DNA of 64,000 nucleotides from Trachythela sp. YZ-2020 (Eukaryota > Cnidaria > Anthozoa > Malacalcyonacea > Clavulariidae). Both the position numbers and the translations under genes were made by a program. This document shows positions 34,671-45,466 of this stretch, one piece after another (position 1 is the stretch's first letter; each line of letters begins with the position of its first letter). Below the pieces are notes generated by a model that saw only the letters and a list, made by a program, of their open reading frames with translations, did not search any database and was not told the DNA's origin. The stretch spans positions 3,045,501-3,109,500 of the forward strand of contig JADLSH010000155.1 in assembly GCA_016169945.1 (NCBI GenBank), written 5' to 3'.

Positions 34671-35480
34671 AACAGGAGGTTATCCAACATCTCTTCTGAT
34701 AAGCAAGTATTTGACTCGGCCGTCCCTCCTTACCAAGAAGCACTAAGAAAAAGTGGCCATGATTATAACCTAAAGTTCAACCCAAACCCACCGGTAACAA
34801 AGAGATCCAGAAGCAGGAATATTATATGGTTTAACCCACCTTACAACTCAAACGTAGCCACCAACATCGGCCGATTATTCCTGCAGACGATCGATGAATG
34901 TTTTCCGAAGGGTCACCCGCTCCGTAAAATATTCAATAGGAACACTCTGAATTTGAGCTATAGTTGCATGCCTAACATGAAAAGCATCATCTCTTCGCAC
35001 AACAAATCCGTAATTAACAATGAAACTGAATCCAACCCAAACCCAACCACCACATGTAATTGTCGGCATAAGAATACTTGCCCGCTCGACCAAAAATGCC
35101 AAACGAAAGGAATAGTCTATCAAGCCACAGTCACCAGACAAGATAACATGAAATCCGAAACCTACGTAGGACTGACTGAAAGCACTTTTAAAACCCGATA
35201 TCTAAACCACTCTAGCTCATTTAGAAACCTAAAATATAAATCTGCCACCGAGCTTAGCAAATATGTCTGGACATTGAAAGAATCAGATGTCCACTACACC
35301 ATCAATTGGAAAATATTAAAACAATGCAAGCCATACTCGAATATAACGAAGAGATGTAATCTATGCCTGCATGAAAAATACATCATTATTTGTCACCCGA
35401 ACCTAAGCTCACTTAACCGCAGAAATGAACTTGTATCCACTTGCAGACACAGGAAGAAACATTTACTAAGCAATCACTAA
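34671..35480 (+). CDS. PLE1 C-terminal domain with GIY-YIG endonuclease
   Basis: An open frame of 269 codons. It shows the connector IIWFNPPYNSNVATNIGRLF and SYSCMPN, then a Cys knuckle (CNCRHKNTCPLDQKC) just before GIVYQATVT and ETYVGL, the GIY and YIG motifs, with the catalytic Arg in TFKTRYLNH and the later ELSKYVW block. In PLEs this nuclease makes the target nick for insertion. The frame has no ATG of its own and is the intact end of a broken ORF. Confidence 0.85.
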   Translation, partial: NRRLSNISSDKQVFDSAVPPYQEALRKSGHDYNLKFNPNPPVTKRSRSRNIIWFNPPYNSNVATNIGRLFLQTIDECFPKGHPLRKIFNRNTLNLSYSCMPNMKSIISSHNKSVINNETESNPNPTTTCNCRHKNTCPLDQKCQTKGIVYQATVTRQDNMKSETYVGLTESTFKTRYLNHSSSFRNLKYKSATELSKYVWTLKESDVHYTINWKILKQCKPYSNITKRCNLCLHEKYIIICHPNLSSLNRRNELVSTCRHRKKHLLSNH

Positions 35481-35599
35481 CAAAGAATTAGCAGACACTT
35501 ATCACAGTTAGCTATGTGTACGTATTTGTAATATAAGTCATTCGTTTTATAGATTAATCCTAATTCAAATTTCTTAGCGTTAAAAAATCAGTTGCAATA

Positions 35600-35655
35600 T
35601 TCACCTGATGAGTGTGGTAGGCTCGGCTTGCCATACGAAACAGATTTGTAGTGAA
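35600..35655 (+). ncRNA. type I hammerhead ribozyme at the PLE1 3' end
   Basis: Stem I UUCAC (35600-35604) pairs with GUGAA (35651-35655). Core CUGAUGA at 35605-35611 is followed by an approximately 11-bp stem II (GUGUGGUAGGC with GGCUUGCCAUAC, UC-type loop) and core GAAA at 35637-35640. Stem III is CA/UG with a 4-base loop; cleavage is expected after UA at 35650. All invariant positions I can check are kept. Hammerheads are known from PLE terminal repeats. Confidence 0.82.
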
Positions 35656-35742
35656 TTAAAGTTTAATGAAGTAGTTCGGGTTTGTACTTTATTTGTTTTA
35701 CTATATATATATATATATATATATATTTTCGCTTACCTCAAA

Positions 35743-35798
35743 ACTTATCTGCAACAGGCTGTTTCATCTGTAAAAGAATCATCAGGAAGTTTACAAGT
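35743..35798 (-). ncRNA. hammerhead-like motif (copy d), PLE2 terminal repeat
   Basis: Same plan as the copy at 27694. Stem I here has one weakened pair (ACUUGU with AUAAGU). CUGAUGA and GAAAC are intact. Confidence 0.5.
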
Positions 35799-36080
35799 AT
35801 CGAAAGAAATGACCGCTTATATGCTTCCTGCCGGAGCGTGGGTGTGTATGTGGGAGAAAATGTGTGCATGCATGGCTTTGTTTGCGTTGTTTACGCGAAA
35901 TATATTACGATGACGACACCGTGAAATTATTTCAGCTCTTTTGTTGAGTAAACAATTCTTGTTTTTTTCTTTCAATATACCAAATTTTTCTTCTAAACAT
36001 AAATTGCGTCGTTTTGATCCTCCCGTGTACGAAATAGAATGTTTTAAAATTTGCCAATTAATACTGAAATCCTAATTGCT

Positions 36081-37160
36081 TTATTTCAATGTCCAAATAT
36101 ATTTCGAAAGTTCCTTGTCATTTGCATGCTTTTTATGCTGAAAAGACTTAGTGTGGTTGGCCAATCGGTCCTTGAATGTGGTTGCAGTCATGCCAATGTA
36201 ATTTTTGATCGTGTTTGTGTTGCTTACTGTGACTGTTGCTTTGCACACGATGTCCCTAATCATGCATTGTTTTTGAAGCGGGCAAATGGTGTATGTTTTC
36301 TCTACAACTGCAATTGGTAGTGTCCCTGTCCTGTGGCTTGTTGTTCCTAGATATGCGTGTATTGTGTTTAGTGATTACTGCCTTGACATTGTTCATGCAG
36401 CTGTAACTTACTTTAACTGTATTTCTGTTAAGAATTTTATGGAGCTTGTGGTGCGGTGGAAAATGTTTGTCAATTAGACTAAGGAAATTACGTCCTATGT
36501 TTGTGCTAACACTCTTGCTAAATGGTGAGTTGAACGAAATGATATTGCGTTGCCTATTCCTGCGTTGTTGTTGCGGTGTGTGCTGATTGTAGCTAAGTTC
36601 ATGATTAAAGCTGCTATGCCTAAGTGCGTTCTGATATATGGGTGCAGATTCCTTAAAAGTTTGCTCATCTGATGAAAATAGTGCGATGCGCTTGTTAATT
36701 GATGCAGGTAGTTGCCTTGTGATGCTCGGTGGGTGATTAGAGTGCATATTTATGTATAGTGGATCGTCATTGGGCTTCCTATAGGGCCTATGTTTTCCAT
36801 TGTTAAGGTCGAAAGTTACGTCTCTATATAGGCCGATGCTTTCTTTGCCAAATTTCTTACTCAGCTGGTTTAAAATGAAAAGGCCTACTAACTCACAAAT
36901 TTCCGCGCCGTCGAAACTGCCCATGGTAACGTCAAACAAACTCTTGCTATCTTTTTTTATCCATGAAATTCCGGTATTGAAAAGGAGAGATTTTCTAGCG
37001 TGGTTTATTATTGAAATATCGTTTTCAGGTATAGTAGCCAAATTTGAAGCCCAAGATAAAGCTTGGTCCAATAGTTTTTCAGAAATAGAAGGGTAGAAAT
37101 CGACAATGTCAAACGAAATAAAACTGTGTCTGTCCTTATCTTTTATATTGCCAAACCACT
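36081..37160 (-). pseudogene. PLE2 reverse transcriptase end, connector and GIY-YIG domain
   Basis: Frames at 37071-36256 and 36263-36081 follow one another. Visible are DVTMGSFDGAEICELVGLFI (RT motif B region), then GKESIGLYRD, where a deletion replaces the second catalytic Asp, the connector SFNSPFSKSVSTNIGRNFLS, SYSCMNNVK, a Cys knuckle (NCSCRENIHHLP), and after a frame change DIVCKATVT with KNYIGM and TFKDRLANH (GIY-YIG). Related to PLE1 but clearly another family. Confidence 0.78.
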
Positions 37161-37339
37161 GAATAACTTGTTTTGTATTCGTCCACTGACGAATACAAAA
37201 ATAACTTTGCTTATTTTGCCGGATTCGCTTTTAGCGCGATTAATTAATCGGCATTTTGGATTGTTTTATAAATTTTCGTTGTGGTCAAAGATATAAATGC
37301 TTCGCGTTTTTAATTTTTTTCAATTCTGTCGCCGATTCC

Positions 37340-37813
37340 TAAATTGTTCGAAATGTTTTTTAGTTCTGAATCAATTTCATCTATAGTGTCCTCGGATCCA
37401 TGCTTACATGTTTTTGTGATGTTGTCATGTAAGAGCTTGTTGTATGTGTCGAGCGAGGTTTCATAAATATTCCTAGTTTTGTCTGCAAAAATGAAAATTG
37501 ATTTTCTTTAGATCGCTAGTCAAAGATTCCTGAAATTGGTTCCTATATGGCCGAAATTGTAAATTTTCGACTAGTTTTATAAGGTCGTCTTCGCTGAAAG
37601 GTTTCATTCCGGAATAGAAGGAGGTGTTTTGTTAGACGCAAGGCCGAAATGGTTGTTTTGGTTTTCACATTTTTTGTTTTTAAGAAAGAAATTAGCTTTC
37701 CATCTCATACGTTTTATTACACTTTCCACTTTTTCAATCAAATTTTTCAAATAAGCGTCCTGTGACGGTATAGGGATATTCTTTAGTGAATAGTAAAATC
37801 GAAATTGCCGCAT
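37340..37813 (-). pseudogene. PLE2 N-terminal region
   Basis: ATG at 37813 opens MRQFRFYYSLKNIPIPSQDA, and the protein continues with frame changes to about 37340 (RNIYETSLDTYNKLLHDNIT, then a DSELKNISNNLG-like helix). It precedes the RT in the element and lacks catalytic motifs, as is usual for PLE N-termini. The frame before the RT start is interrupted near 37200. Confidence 0.6.
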
Positions 37814-37960
37814 TTTGAAGTTAAATAGAAATTAATAACGTAAACAAGAGTGCACAACCGATATACGGGTGCGAATATACGTGTAGGTTTAGGTCTACGA
37901 AACGCAAAGTGCTCGACAACATATAGTTAGAGCAAATTATAGATTTTCGCTTACCTCGAA

Positions 37961-38016
37961 ACTTGTCTGCAACAGGCTGTTTCATCTGTAAAAGAATCAT
38001 CAGGAAGTTTACAAGT
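37961..38016 (-). ncRNA. hammerhead-like motif (copy e), upstream PLE2 terminal repeat
   Basis: Same plan with complete ACUUGU/ACAAGU pairing in stem I and intact CUGAUGA and GAAAC boxes. Together with copy d it brackets PLE2, so the transcript could be cut at both ends. Confidence 0.55.
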
Positions 38017-38247
38017 ATCGAAAGAAATGACCGCTTATATGCTTCCTGCCGGAGCGTGGGGGTGTATGTGGGAGAAAATGTGTGCATGCATGGCTTTGTT
38101 TGCGTTGTTTACGCGAAATTTATTACGATGACGACACCGTGAAATTATTTCAGCTCTTTTGTTGAGTAAACAATTCTTGTTTTTTTCTTTCAAAATACAA
38201 AATTTTTCTTCTAATCATTAATTGCATCGTTTTGATTCTCCCGTGTT

Positions 38248-38440
38248 TTGATCCTCCCATTGTCGATTTCTACCCATCTATTTCTGAAAAACTACTGGAC
38301 CAAGCTTTATCTTGGGCTTCAAGTTAGTAGGCTTTTCATTTTAAACCACCTGAGTAAGAAATTTGGCAAAGAAAGCATCGGCCTATATAGACATGACGGT
38401 TTGGCTATTATAAAAAGTAACAATGATATCAATAGTGAAA
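38248..38440 (+). pseudogene. short PLE reverse transcriptase fragment
   Basis: Plus-strand frame with FILNHLSKKFGKESIGLYRH and DGLAIIKSNN, matching the PLE2 RT around motif C (here Y-R-H-D instead of Y-R-D-D). It is inverted relative to PLE2 and ends at a LINE fragment. Confidence 0.7.
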
Positions 38441-38449
38441 CTGGGCGAT

Positions 38450-39290
38450 AATTCAATTTTGACTGGCGATCATCCTTTTTAAAAATAAGTATTACATTTG
38501 CCAACTTCCACTTCGACGGAAATATTCCTCTGGAAAGAGATATATTCATATACCTGGAAAAGGAGTTGGCAATACCACTTGCACTGGCTTTAATTAAAAT
38601 ATTACCCACATGCACCATCGACACCATAAGCTTTAGAAACATCAACACTACTGAGTAATATTTTAACCTCCTGTTCACTTGTGGAAATATCTGACAGATT
38701 TCTCATATTTTGCAAAGCAATTAAATTAGGTAACGGAGAATATTTTTTTTCCAATCTACACTGTGCGCTAAAATATTCATTAAAAATTACAGCTTTTTCT
38801 TTTGCGTCAGTTATTAAACAATCATTTTCAATTAAAGTAGGGGTTCCGGATTGTATTTTATCACCTTAAAGTGATTTGACTACCGTCCGCCACTTTTTCG
38901 GTCCAATATTTGGGTTCTGTAATTTTACATTAAGATTTGCAAAATATGTTTCCTTACTTGAACGTATTAATGATGTGGTATAATTTCTTTCCAGTCTGTA
39001 GTTTTCCCATGCGACTGAATTGTTCCGCCGACTGAATACTTTTAACAACCTATTTCTTTTACGAATCGCACGCCTAATTCCTAATTTAATCCAAGGTTTT
39101 CTCTTGGACGAATTACAACTGCTCTGTTCGGTACAAAGGTTTTAAGTACTAGCTCAATGCAATTGAACCACTCATTATATAAACCATCAACATTTTCAAC
39201 GTTCTCAAATATTTTATCCCAGTTCACCGTCGACAAGGCATGACATAATGTGTTTGAATCTACTTTGGTAAGTCCCAAATGTGTTGTTTA
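38450..39290 (-). pseudogene. LINE-C fragment: linker and RT fingers
   Basis: Minus-strand frames from 39278 to about 38450 give LNWDKIFENV-like and SSKETYFANLN linker blocks, then PKKWRTVVKSL, KAYGVDGA-type sequence and FPSKWKLANVILIFKKDDRQ with NYRPVSLL. This is the segment between endonuclease and RT palm of a CR1/Jockey-like LINE; the palm with YADD is not present here. Several frame breaks. Confidence 0.72.
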
Positions 39291-39712
39291 TAACATTTTT
39301 TTCATATTTTTGGATTGTAATATACTTCTCTTAATCCTTGTTCTAGTTCTATATCTTTATCGCTTGAGAGTGTTATCACCGCTCATATAGACTACCATAT
39401 ATACAGTTCTAATAGAATTTTGCCTGCATTTATCGACTCGTCATTTTAGTCTGTTACTGGGAAGTGTAGTTTAGTAATTACACCCTTATCGATTGGCACT
39501 TTGCTCTCAATGACAACATATTCTCTCTCACAGAACCAAATAGTGACTGTGTACTGGTGATTGACTTCTTTTTTAATTATTAATGTTTAATAACACATCA
39601 TCGCATAAAATGAATTACAATGTGTTTTACAATTAGGGTAAAAGTTGCAATAACAAAATCTAACTATATTACAATATATCTTTAGGATTAAGAACTATGT
39701 AGCTAAGAACTA
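39291..39712. other. no gene seen
   Basis: AT-rich, without supported frames or repeats. It may hold 3' UTR of the LINE piece at 39713-40083, whose sense strand reads toward lower positions. Confidence 0.45.
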
Positions 39713-40083
39713 TTATTTGTTTAAGACACTAATCATGCTAGGGAAAAAACTGTTATTAAACCTATTAGTTCTACCTTTAAAAGAAGAGAATTGTTCAATA
39801 TTCCTTAAATTATATCCGTGTTCGTTCTCCCTTCTCAGGGTTAGATGACACGATAGGCGACCGCCTAACACAATCTTTTTCATTGTTTTCTCACAAAGTT
39901 CACTTCGACGTATATCCAGCACTGCAACATTTCTTGCGCTTCACGGTAAGATCGGCCTGGCAGTATAATCGTTAGTGCACGTTTTTGAATTTTCTCAACC
40001 TGTTCAGACAAATACCTAGGCAGACTACAATGCCACACTGTACAGCAATATTCTAAAATTGATCTAATCAATGCGTAAAACAT
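39713..40083 (-). pseudogene. LINE RT C-terminal fragment
   Basis: Two frames (40083-39880 and 39922-39713) follow one protein: RSILEYCCTVWHCSLPRYLS, VEKIQKRALTIILPGRSYRE, then RREN-HGYNLR and RTNRFNNSFFP at the end. These are the thumb and C-terminal blocks typical of CR1-like LINEs. A shift near 39900 breaks it. Confidence 0.78.
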
Positions 40084-40394
40084 ACGAACACTAGAGCTTA
40101 CTAGTTTATTTTACAGTTGTATTTAATAAAGGTGATGGTGAGCGAGACGTCGACACACATTCGAGACTTCGCATTACATTAAAATCGCCGTTGAAAATTT
40201 TCAGTGTAACAATATACAAGAAAATGTTACTCGACTTCATGCGATTGATTGATTTCAGTGCAGATAATGGTAGTGCGAAAAAAGATAACCACAGTGCTTA
40301 TCTCATCAGTCGAAAGGCTCAAAAAAGTGATCGCGCTCCAAAAAGAACACCGATTTCGGCCTAAACTGAAATTGTGTTCTGAACGAAAGGGAAG
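40084..40394. other. no gene seen
   Basis: Unique-looking sequence between a LINE end and a SINE; no frame or repeat supported. Confidence 0.45.
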
Positions 40395-40771
40395 TACGGG
40401 TGGCGCACACGGCTAGCGCGTCGCCTTTCACCACTAAGGCTGGATGGGTTACCACCTGGGCACAGTCTTCGTGTCGACTTGCAACAACTAGGGACTAATG
40501 TGAATAGAGTTGTCGTAGTTGATCTCTCCCGTGCTTCGAGGGTTTTTCTCCGGGTACTCCGGTTTCCCCCCCTCTTCAAAATAAACACCTAGTTGCATGT
40601 GCAGATCACAAAAGGGGTATGAACTAATAGCGGCTGCTAGAGGCGCCATTTGTAAGCTTACGGTTTACCTCGGTCTGTTCATGTCTGTGTAATGTCTCTG
40701 TAGTCGTAATGTAAATGGTTGTTGAAAAGCCCTGTAGGGAACAACTATTAAAATATCTATCTATCTATCTA
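40395..40771 (+). mobile_element. tRNA-derived SINE with ATCT tail
   Basis: The head begins tggcgcacacggctagcgcg at 40401, like a pol III A box. The body contains the gagggtttttctccgggtac-tccggtttcc block shared with the SINE at 45.47 kb. It ends in ATCT units at 40754-40771, like the LINE-A tail, so the same type of LINE may mobilise it. The B box is degenerate. Confidence 0.6.
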
Positions 40772-40987
40772 ACGAAAATGTGGACTTCAATTTGGTTTAT
40801 TAATGAAAAAATATATATATTTAAATTAACAAGAACTTAGAGCCATAGTTAATTCCGACAAATATATTAACAGGATCAACAGAGTAACGCTATCACGTTA
40901 CGGTATCAAGTATGTGAAGAGAAGGTTTATTTTAGTAAAAGCGGTTTGTATACACACTAGCTATCAACTAAGTCTATCTATACCTAA

Positions 40988-42520
40988 ACTTGCTCCAAGT
41001 CTCTCTCGAATGGGGAAAAAATTGGGGTCAATCCAGTTTATAATAAGATCAGCGCGTCGATGATTTTAAGGATTTTCTTACCAACATAAGTATAATAAAT
41101 TCCATTAATCGTTACTCATTACTCGTTACTCATTATTCCGAATACAAACACCCTATTTTGGTAAAGTTTTTTTTCACATTATTATTCGTGAACATAACTA
41201 TATTCTTGATTGGCTAATTTTCCCGACAACAACTGTTGTGAATAATACATCAGCTGCAAAAACAATTCTCAGCTGCAAAAACAATTCTCAGCTGCAAAAT
41301 ATTGCTCATAAGTCATGAGAATTTAAAAACTCTCTTGTGAAGTAAACACAGAGTTGTTTGAAACAATTTATATCATCAATGCTAACTTGACAAAAAATAT
41401 TGGCAATAGAAAGAGGCTATGGAAATTTCAAAAACACATGCTTCAGCTTAAATATAGATCTTGAGCACCCAAAAAAAGAAGCATGTGAAGAAGACAAGCT
41501 AAGAAAGGTGATCAGATCAGCTAACACTTTGTGATTGTCTGCCTATTTTGAACTTGTGCATTGCAATACAAACAGTGAATAATAAAACAATTATTGAACT
41601 CTGTGATTGCAAAATATTGTGATTTGTCAGTGACTCACAAGGATCTCTGATTTGGGGAGGGGGGGGAGGAAGCAATGGCCTAAGGGACTGTGGGGGCTGG
41701 GGTTAAGGCCCCAGTCCATATGTCAAAAAAGGCCCTGCCTCGCAGATAATTTATTTAAGATAGCTTATTTCAATCAGCCTATAGGACTTGTGTTTTATAT
41801 TATATGGGTAGAAAGCTAATCATTTCTAGAGAACCTTGTAATTCATTGGCCAATGAATGATTTGATAATAAATTAAATTCTATCTTGTCTTCACAAAAAA
41901 ATCATTATTTTACAATTAATTGTATATTTTTTTCAAATACGATTTTGTTTCTACTTACCATTTCACAATACAGTGACCTTCATCAATAGCCAGGCATTTA
42001 ATGCTTTCTCTTATTTCTTTCCGCCTAAGCACATTACGGTATTTGTTCAGCACGGCTTCGGGCGATGTTAGAATTACTAAGCAATCCTTTAAGGTGTTTT
42101 CAATGTCCTCTACACACGATTCTCGCTCTTAGTCAGAATGCAGTCGACATACTTTGATTCCCATACCCTCTAGTTTGTTCTTTTGGTCACACATCAATGA
42201 TACAAGTGGCTGGATGACAAGAATCTTGTTGTTTGTTGACTTAGATGTTACAATATCCTGGATTTTTTATTCAATGTCAACATCATTCGAGCTGAGCAGC
42301 TGAAACGCGTCAGAAGCAAAGGGAAATAACTGATATATAGCTGATTTTCCTGATCCCGTCGGCTGCGAAATAAAACAGTCTTTACCTTTGAGCAGATTTG
42401 AGACTGCCTTAATCTGGTATTCCCTTAAATTTTCGTTCGCCGTTTCCCCCTCGCCCTGATCTTATTATAAACTGGATAGATCCCAATTTTTTCCCCATTC
42501 GAGAGAGACTTGGAGCAAGT
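40988..42520. mobile_element. 1.5-kb TIR element with RecQ-like helicase relic
   Basis: Inverted termini acttgctccaagtctctctc and about 45 further bases are found at 40988 and, inverted, at 42520. The 4-bp duplication ctaa flanks them (40984-40987 and 42521-42524). Inside, on the minus strand, is a helicase fragment. A 3-4 bp duplication together with a superfamily-2 helicase would fit the Academ group of DNA transposons, but no transposase is present. Confidence 0.8.
41959..42455 (-). pseudogene. RecQ-like DNA helicase fragment
   Basis: The minus strand reads NLREYQIKAVSNLL, Walker A in SQPTGSGKSAIYQ, LVIQPLVSLMCDQ (motif Ia), the LTSPEAVL block and DEGHCIVKW, which matches DEAH motif II with Ala replaced by Gly. 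Two in-frame stops (after DVDIE and after LHSD) break it. The frame ends at a good splice donor (ATG|GTAAGTAG). It is the first helicase lobe only. It is bounded by the TIRs, so it travelled with the element. Confidence 0.78.
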
Positions 42521-42530
42521 CTAATCAATA

Positions 42531-44339
42531 GTCGGCCGGCCAAGCTATCGAACGGTGCAAGTTGATGGCAACTTCGTGTTAGAAGCTGGCGACAAACATA
42601 TTCATACTCAGATAGATGTAGAGAAAAAGGTTTGAGTTGTTGCCAAACAGAAAAATCAATTTTTAAGTGAAAAATCGAGAGTTTTTAGACCGCCTTCCCG
42701 CAACGTCGCGGCAACTAAACTTCAAACGATTGCCGAAAATTACGTTGCTATGCTACAAGTTTCTTTGCTCTGATTGGTCATCAATAACGTTCGCTTAGTC
42801 GACCAATGAGCGAATGTAAAAGTGTGTGCACTTCCGGTTTTTGTATTCACGACATAAACAAACTGCGAAGATCGAGGAAATAACTTGCAAAATTTTACGA
42901 TTTCAGCGATATTTAGGTAACTTTTTACGTGTTAAAGCCATATACACTTCATAAACATATTGTACTTCATTCAGCGACACTGACTTGGACATAGTGTGTC
43001 AAATTTATTTTATTGTTGTGCCAATACTTTGACTATTTTGTCAAGTATTTTTCAATGTTTAATACACCCAGAATCAAATTATAATATTGAGTGCTGAAAA
43101 TTAACAAAAATAAATGCTAAATTATAATATATTTATCGATGTTAGTATGGTCAAACATAAAGTAAGATTTGGTGGACATTTGCAGCAATATAATCGGCGT
43201 TTCTTTTGCAAAACATTCACATGAAGTCAATACAATTTATTTGCGAGTTTAGTAGGGTTGAATTCGTTCGTGACTTTATTCTGTCTAAATTTTTTAATAT
43301 AAAGATTCCGTCTCTGTCATGTTTAAGAGTTAGGTCAACAAAATATCATATTTCCCAATCTACTGTAGCATAACTTACCAGAATATTATAATCACTGACA
43401 CTGTGCATGCTTGCATGGTAATGCCAATGACCTGTTCCTGTAAATTTATATCGTATTCTTTTTTGACAGTCTTGTATAGACTATTATAAAGCCAGCTTTT
43501 AGTTCAAATTAGCCTGTAATTAATAGTTGTTTTCCTCAAAATTATAGAGTAACACTGGCCAAGTCTAGTTTACTCCAAGTTGCTTTATGGATTTTGTATG
43601 GCAAATGAAATACATAGCCTTGAATTATGTGCGTTTCTTAATATATAATCACTTTGAAGTTTACAATAAAATATATCAGTTGTGTATATTTTCTATTAGC
43701 TGTAATCCGTGAATTAGATTGTATTTATTAATCTGGACAACTACGAACACTCAAATATCCTACAAAGGCAAGTACCAGACAAGTAGAATCTAACTAAATA
43801 TTAAGGTCAGAAGAAGTACGAAGAATTTTGGCACAAGAATAAAATAAATTTGACACACAATTGTCAAATCAGTGTCACTGAACAAAGTACAATATGTTTA
43901 CGGAATATATATGGCTTTAACACGAAAAATCTTACCTAAATTAAATATCGCTGAAGTCGTAAGATTTTGCAAGTTTCTTCCTCGGTCTTCTCAGTTTGTT
44001 TACATCGTGAATACAAAAACCGGAAATACACTCGCGTTTACGTTCGCTCATTGGTCGACTAATTAGGCGAGCGTTACTGATGACCAATCAGAGTAAAGAA
44101 ACTTGTAGCATAGCAACGTAATTTTCGGCAATCATTTGAAGTCTAGTTGCCGCGACGTCGCGGGAAGGCGCTCTAAAAACTCGCGATTTTTCACTTAAAA
44201 ATTCATTTTTCGGCTTGGCAACAACTCAAACCTTTTTATCTACATCTATCTGAGTATGAATATGTTTGTTGCCAGCTTCTAACACGAAGTTGCCATCAAA
44301 CGTTTTTAGAGGCACTTTTTTATATCTTGGCCGGCCGAC
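42531..44339. mobile_element. 1.8-kb element with about 500-bp inverted arms
   Basis: Ends gtcggccggccaag (42531) and cttggccggccgac (ending 44339) are flanked by TA on both sides. The arms match inward with small gaps to about 43030 and 43830, including caacaactcaaacctttt, the 'cggtttttgtattcacga' block and 'tgacacacaattgtcaaat'-like sequence. The middle (43030-43830) is AT-rich with no gene. It looks like a long-TIR non-autonomous element with TA target. Confidence 0.8.
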
Positions 44340-44491
44340 TACAAGACGGTATAGATACATTTGTCAGTTCAAGTCGTAATATTTGTACAGCAGTCAGCAA
44401 CACGCTTTGGAGTAAGAATAAGTTCGTGGCTTTTAATTGAATGAACTGTAAATTTGAAGGAGAAATTCAACTTCAAAACGATGATCTGTTA

Positions 44492-44873
44492 CAGTAGCCT
44501 GCGTGGCCGGCACTCGTTGGAAGGGAAAAGTATAGCGGGGATTGAAGGCCTGCAAGAAAACCCGCCTTTCGTGAGTAAACGCCCTAATAAAGGCTCATTA
44601 AAATTGACCAATAAAAATGCAGCTGGACTATAGGGAAAATCCCGAACCGAAGGAAATGTATTCGCTTGTGCATAAACATGTCAATCAAGACGAAGAAATG
44701 TAGTAATATATTCCTGTGTGCGTAAACATGTCATTTAATTCTTGGTGTTGACCAATTAAATTCTACGTTCAAAAATTGAACGGCGTTTACTCACGAAAGG
44801 CGGGTTTTCTTGCAGGTCCTCAATCCCCGCTCTTCTTTTTCCTTCCAACGAGGGCCGGCCACGCAGGCTACTG
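44492..44873. mobile_element. 382-bp MITE, CAGTAGCCTGCG ends, TA target
   Basis: Ends cagtagcctgcgtggccggc (44492) and its inverse ending at 44873 continue inward for about 100 bp (ggcgtttactcacgaaaggc and its partner). TA flanks both sides (44490-44491 and 44874-44875). No ORF. TA duplication suggests a Tc1/mariner- or ISL2EU-type mobiliser. Confidence 0.82.
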
Positions 44874-45324
44874 TACAGCAAAAACGATGACAGAACAACT
44901 CTTTTGGAACAGAAATAACCGGGTAAAATTTACAATTTGTGCATAATTCACGGTATTATAATTTATATCATTCATGTCATTCATCATTATACACCGCCCC
45001 GTTCGGGTTCTCATACATATATTTGTCCTACAATTCCTGGTTAGTGTTATAAAATAAGTTTACTACAATGTATCGGAGCTCACAAAGGCACGTCTGCAAA
45101 CACCACAGACGTGGTGTGGAAATCCTGTTGGACTTTTATAAGGAGGTTTCTATAGTTTTAGTGTTCAGTAATATAAAAAAATAGACTATGTACATAAGAA
45201 CAATTTGCAATGTAAAACACAAACTATTTACAAACAAATGGAATTAGGGAAAAAGTTTAAGGAATATTTAGTACATTACTGAATACTGTCATATGTATTC
45301 GTCAAATATTTACATCAACTAGAC
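44874..45324. other. no gene seen
   Basis: AT-rich; probably the 3' UTR side of the minus-strand LINE piece at 45325-45441. Nothing else recognised. Confidence 0.4.
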
Positions 45325-45441
45325 ATCAACTAATGGGATTTTGTAGTTTAAAAGAAAAATTTGATTTAATATTTTTAATTACTTCATCAAGACAATTCCA
45401 TATAGGAACTCCTTTGTTAAATACGGTGTATTTACGATAGT
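45325..45441 (-). pseudogene. LINE C-terminal fragment
   Basis: The minus strand reads YYRKYTVFNKGVPIWNCLDE and VIKNIKSNFSFKLQN before a stop, the last block of a CR1-like LINE ORF2 (pattern W-N-x-L-x-x-x-I-K...). About 38 codons remain. Confidence 0.65.
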
Positions 45442-45466
45442 ATGTTCTTTATAGCTCACATGTTGG

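Larger units (their letters stand above)
28480..35700 (+). mobile_element. Penelope-like element PLE1, split by a 4.3-kb insertion
   Basis: It starts with terminal sequence shared with PLE2 (about 28480-28560). The reverse transcriptase reads to 29755 and resumes at 34065 after the palindromic element; the C-terminal GIY-YIG endonuclease ends at 35480 and a hammerhead ribozyme lies at 35600-35655. Order and content are those of an endonuclease-positive PLE. Several frameshifts make it non-functional. Confidence 0.83.
35720..38230 (-). mobile_element. Penelope-like element PLE2 with terminal direct repeats
   Basis: Direct copies of a roughly 300-bp terminal repeat lie at about 35725-36050 and 37880-38230; each has the hammerhead-like motif and the gtatgtgggagaaaatgtgtgc block. 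Between them, on the minus strand, are an N-terminal frame, a partly deleted reverse transcriptase and a GIY-YIG domain. This is the usual PLE plan (body between terminal repeats with ribozymes). Confidence 0.78.
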
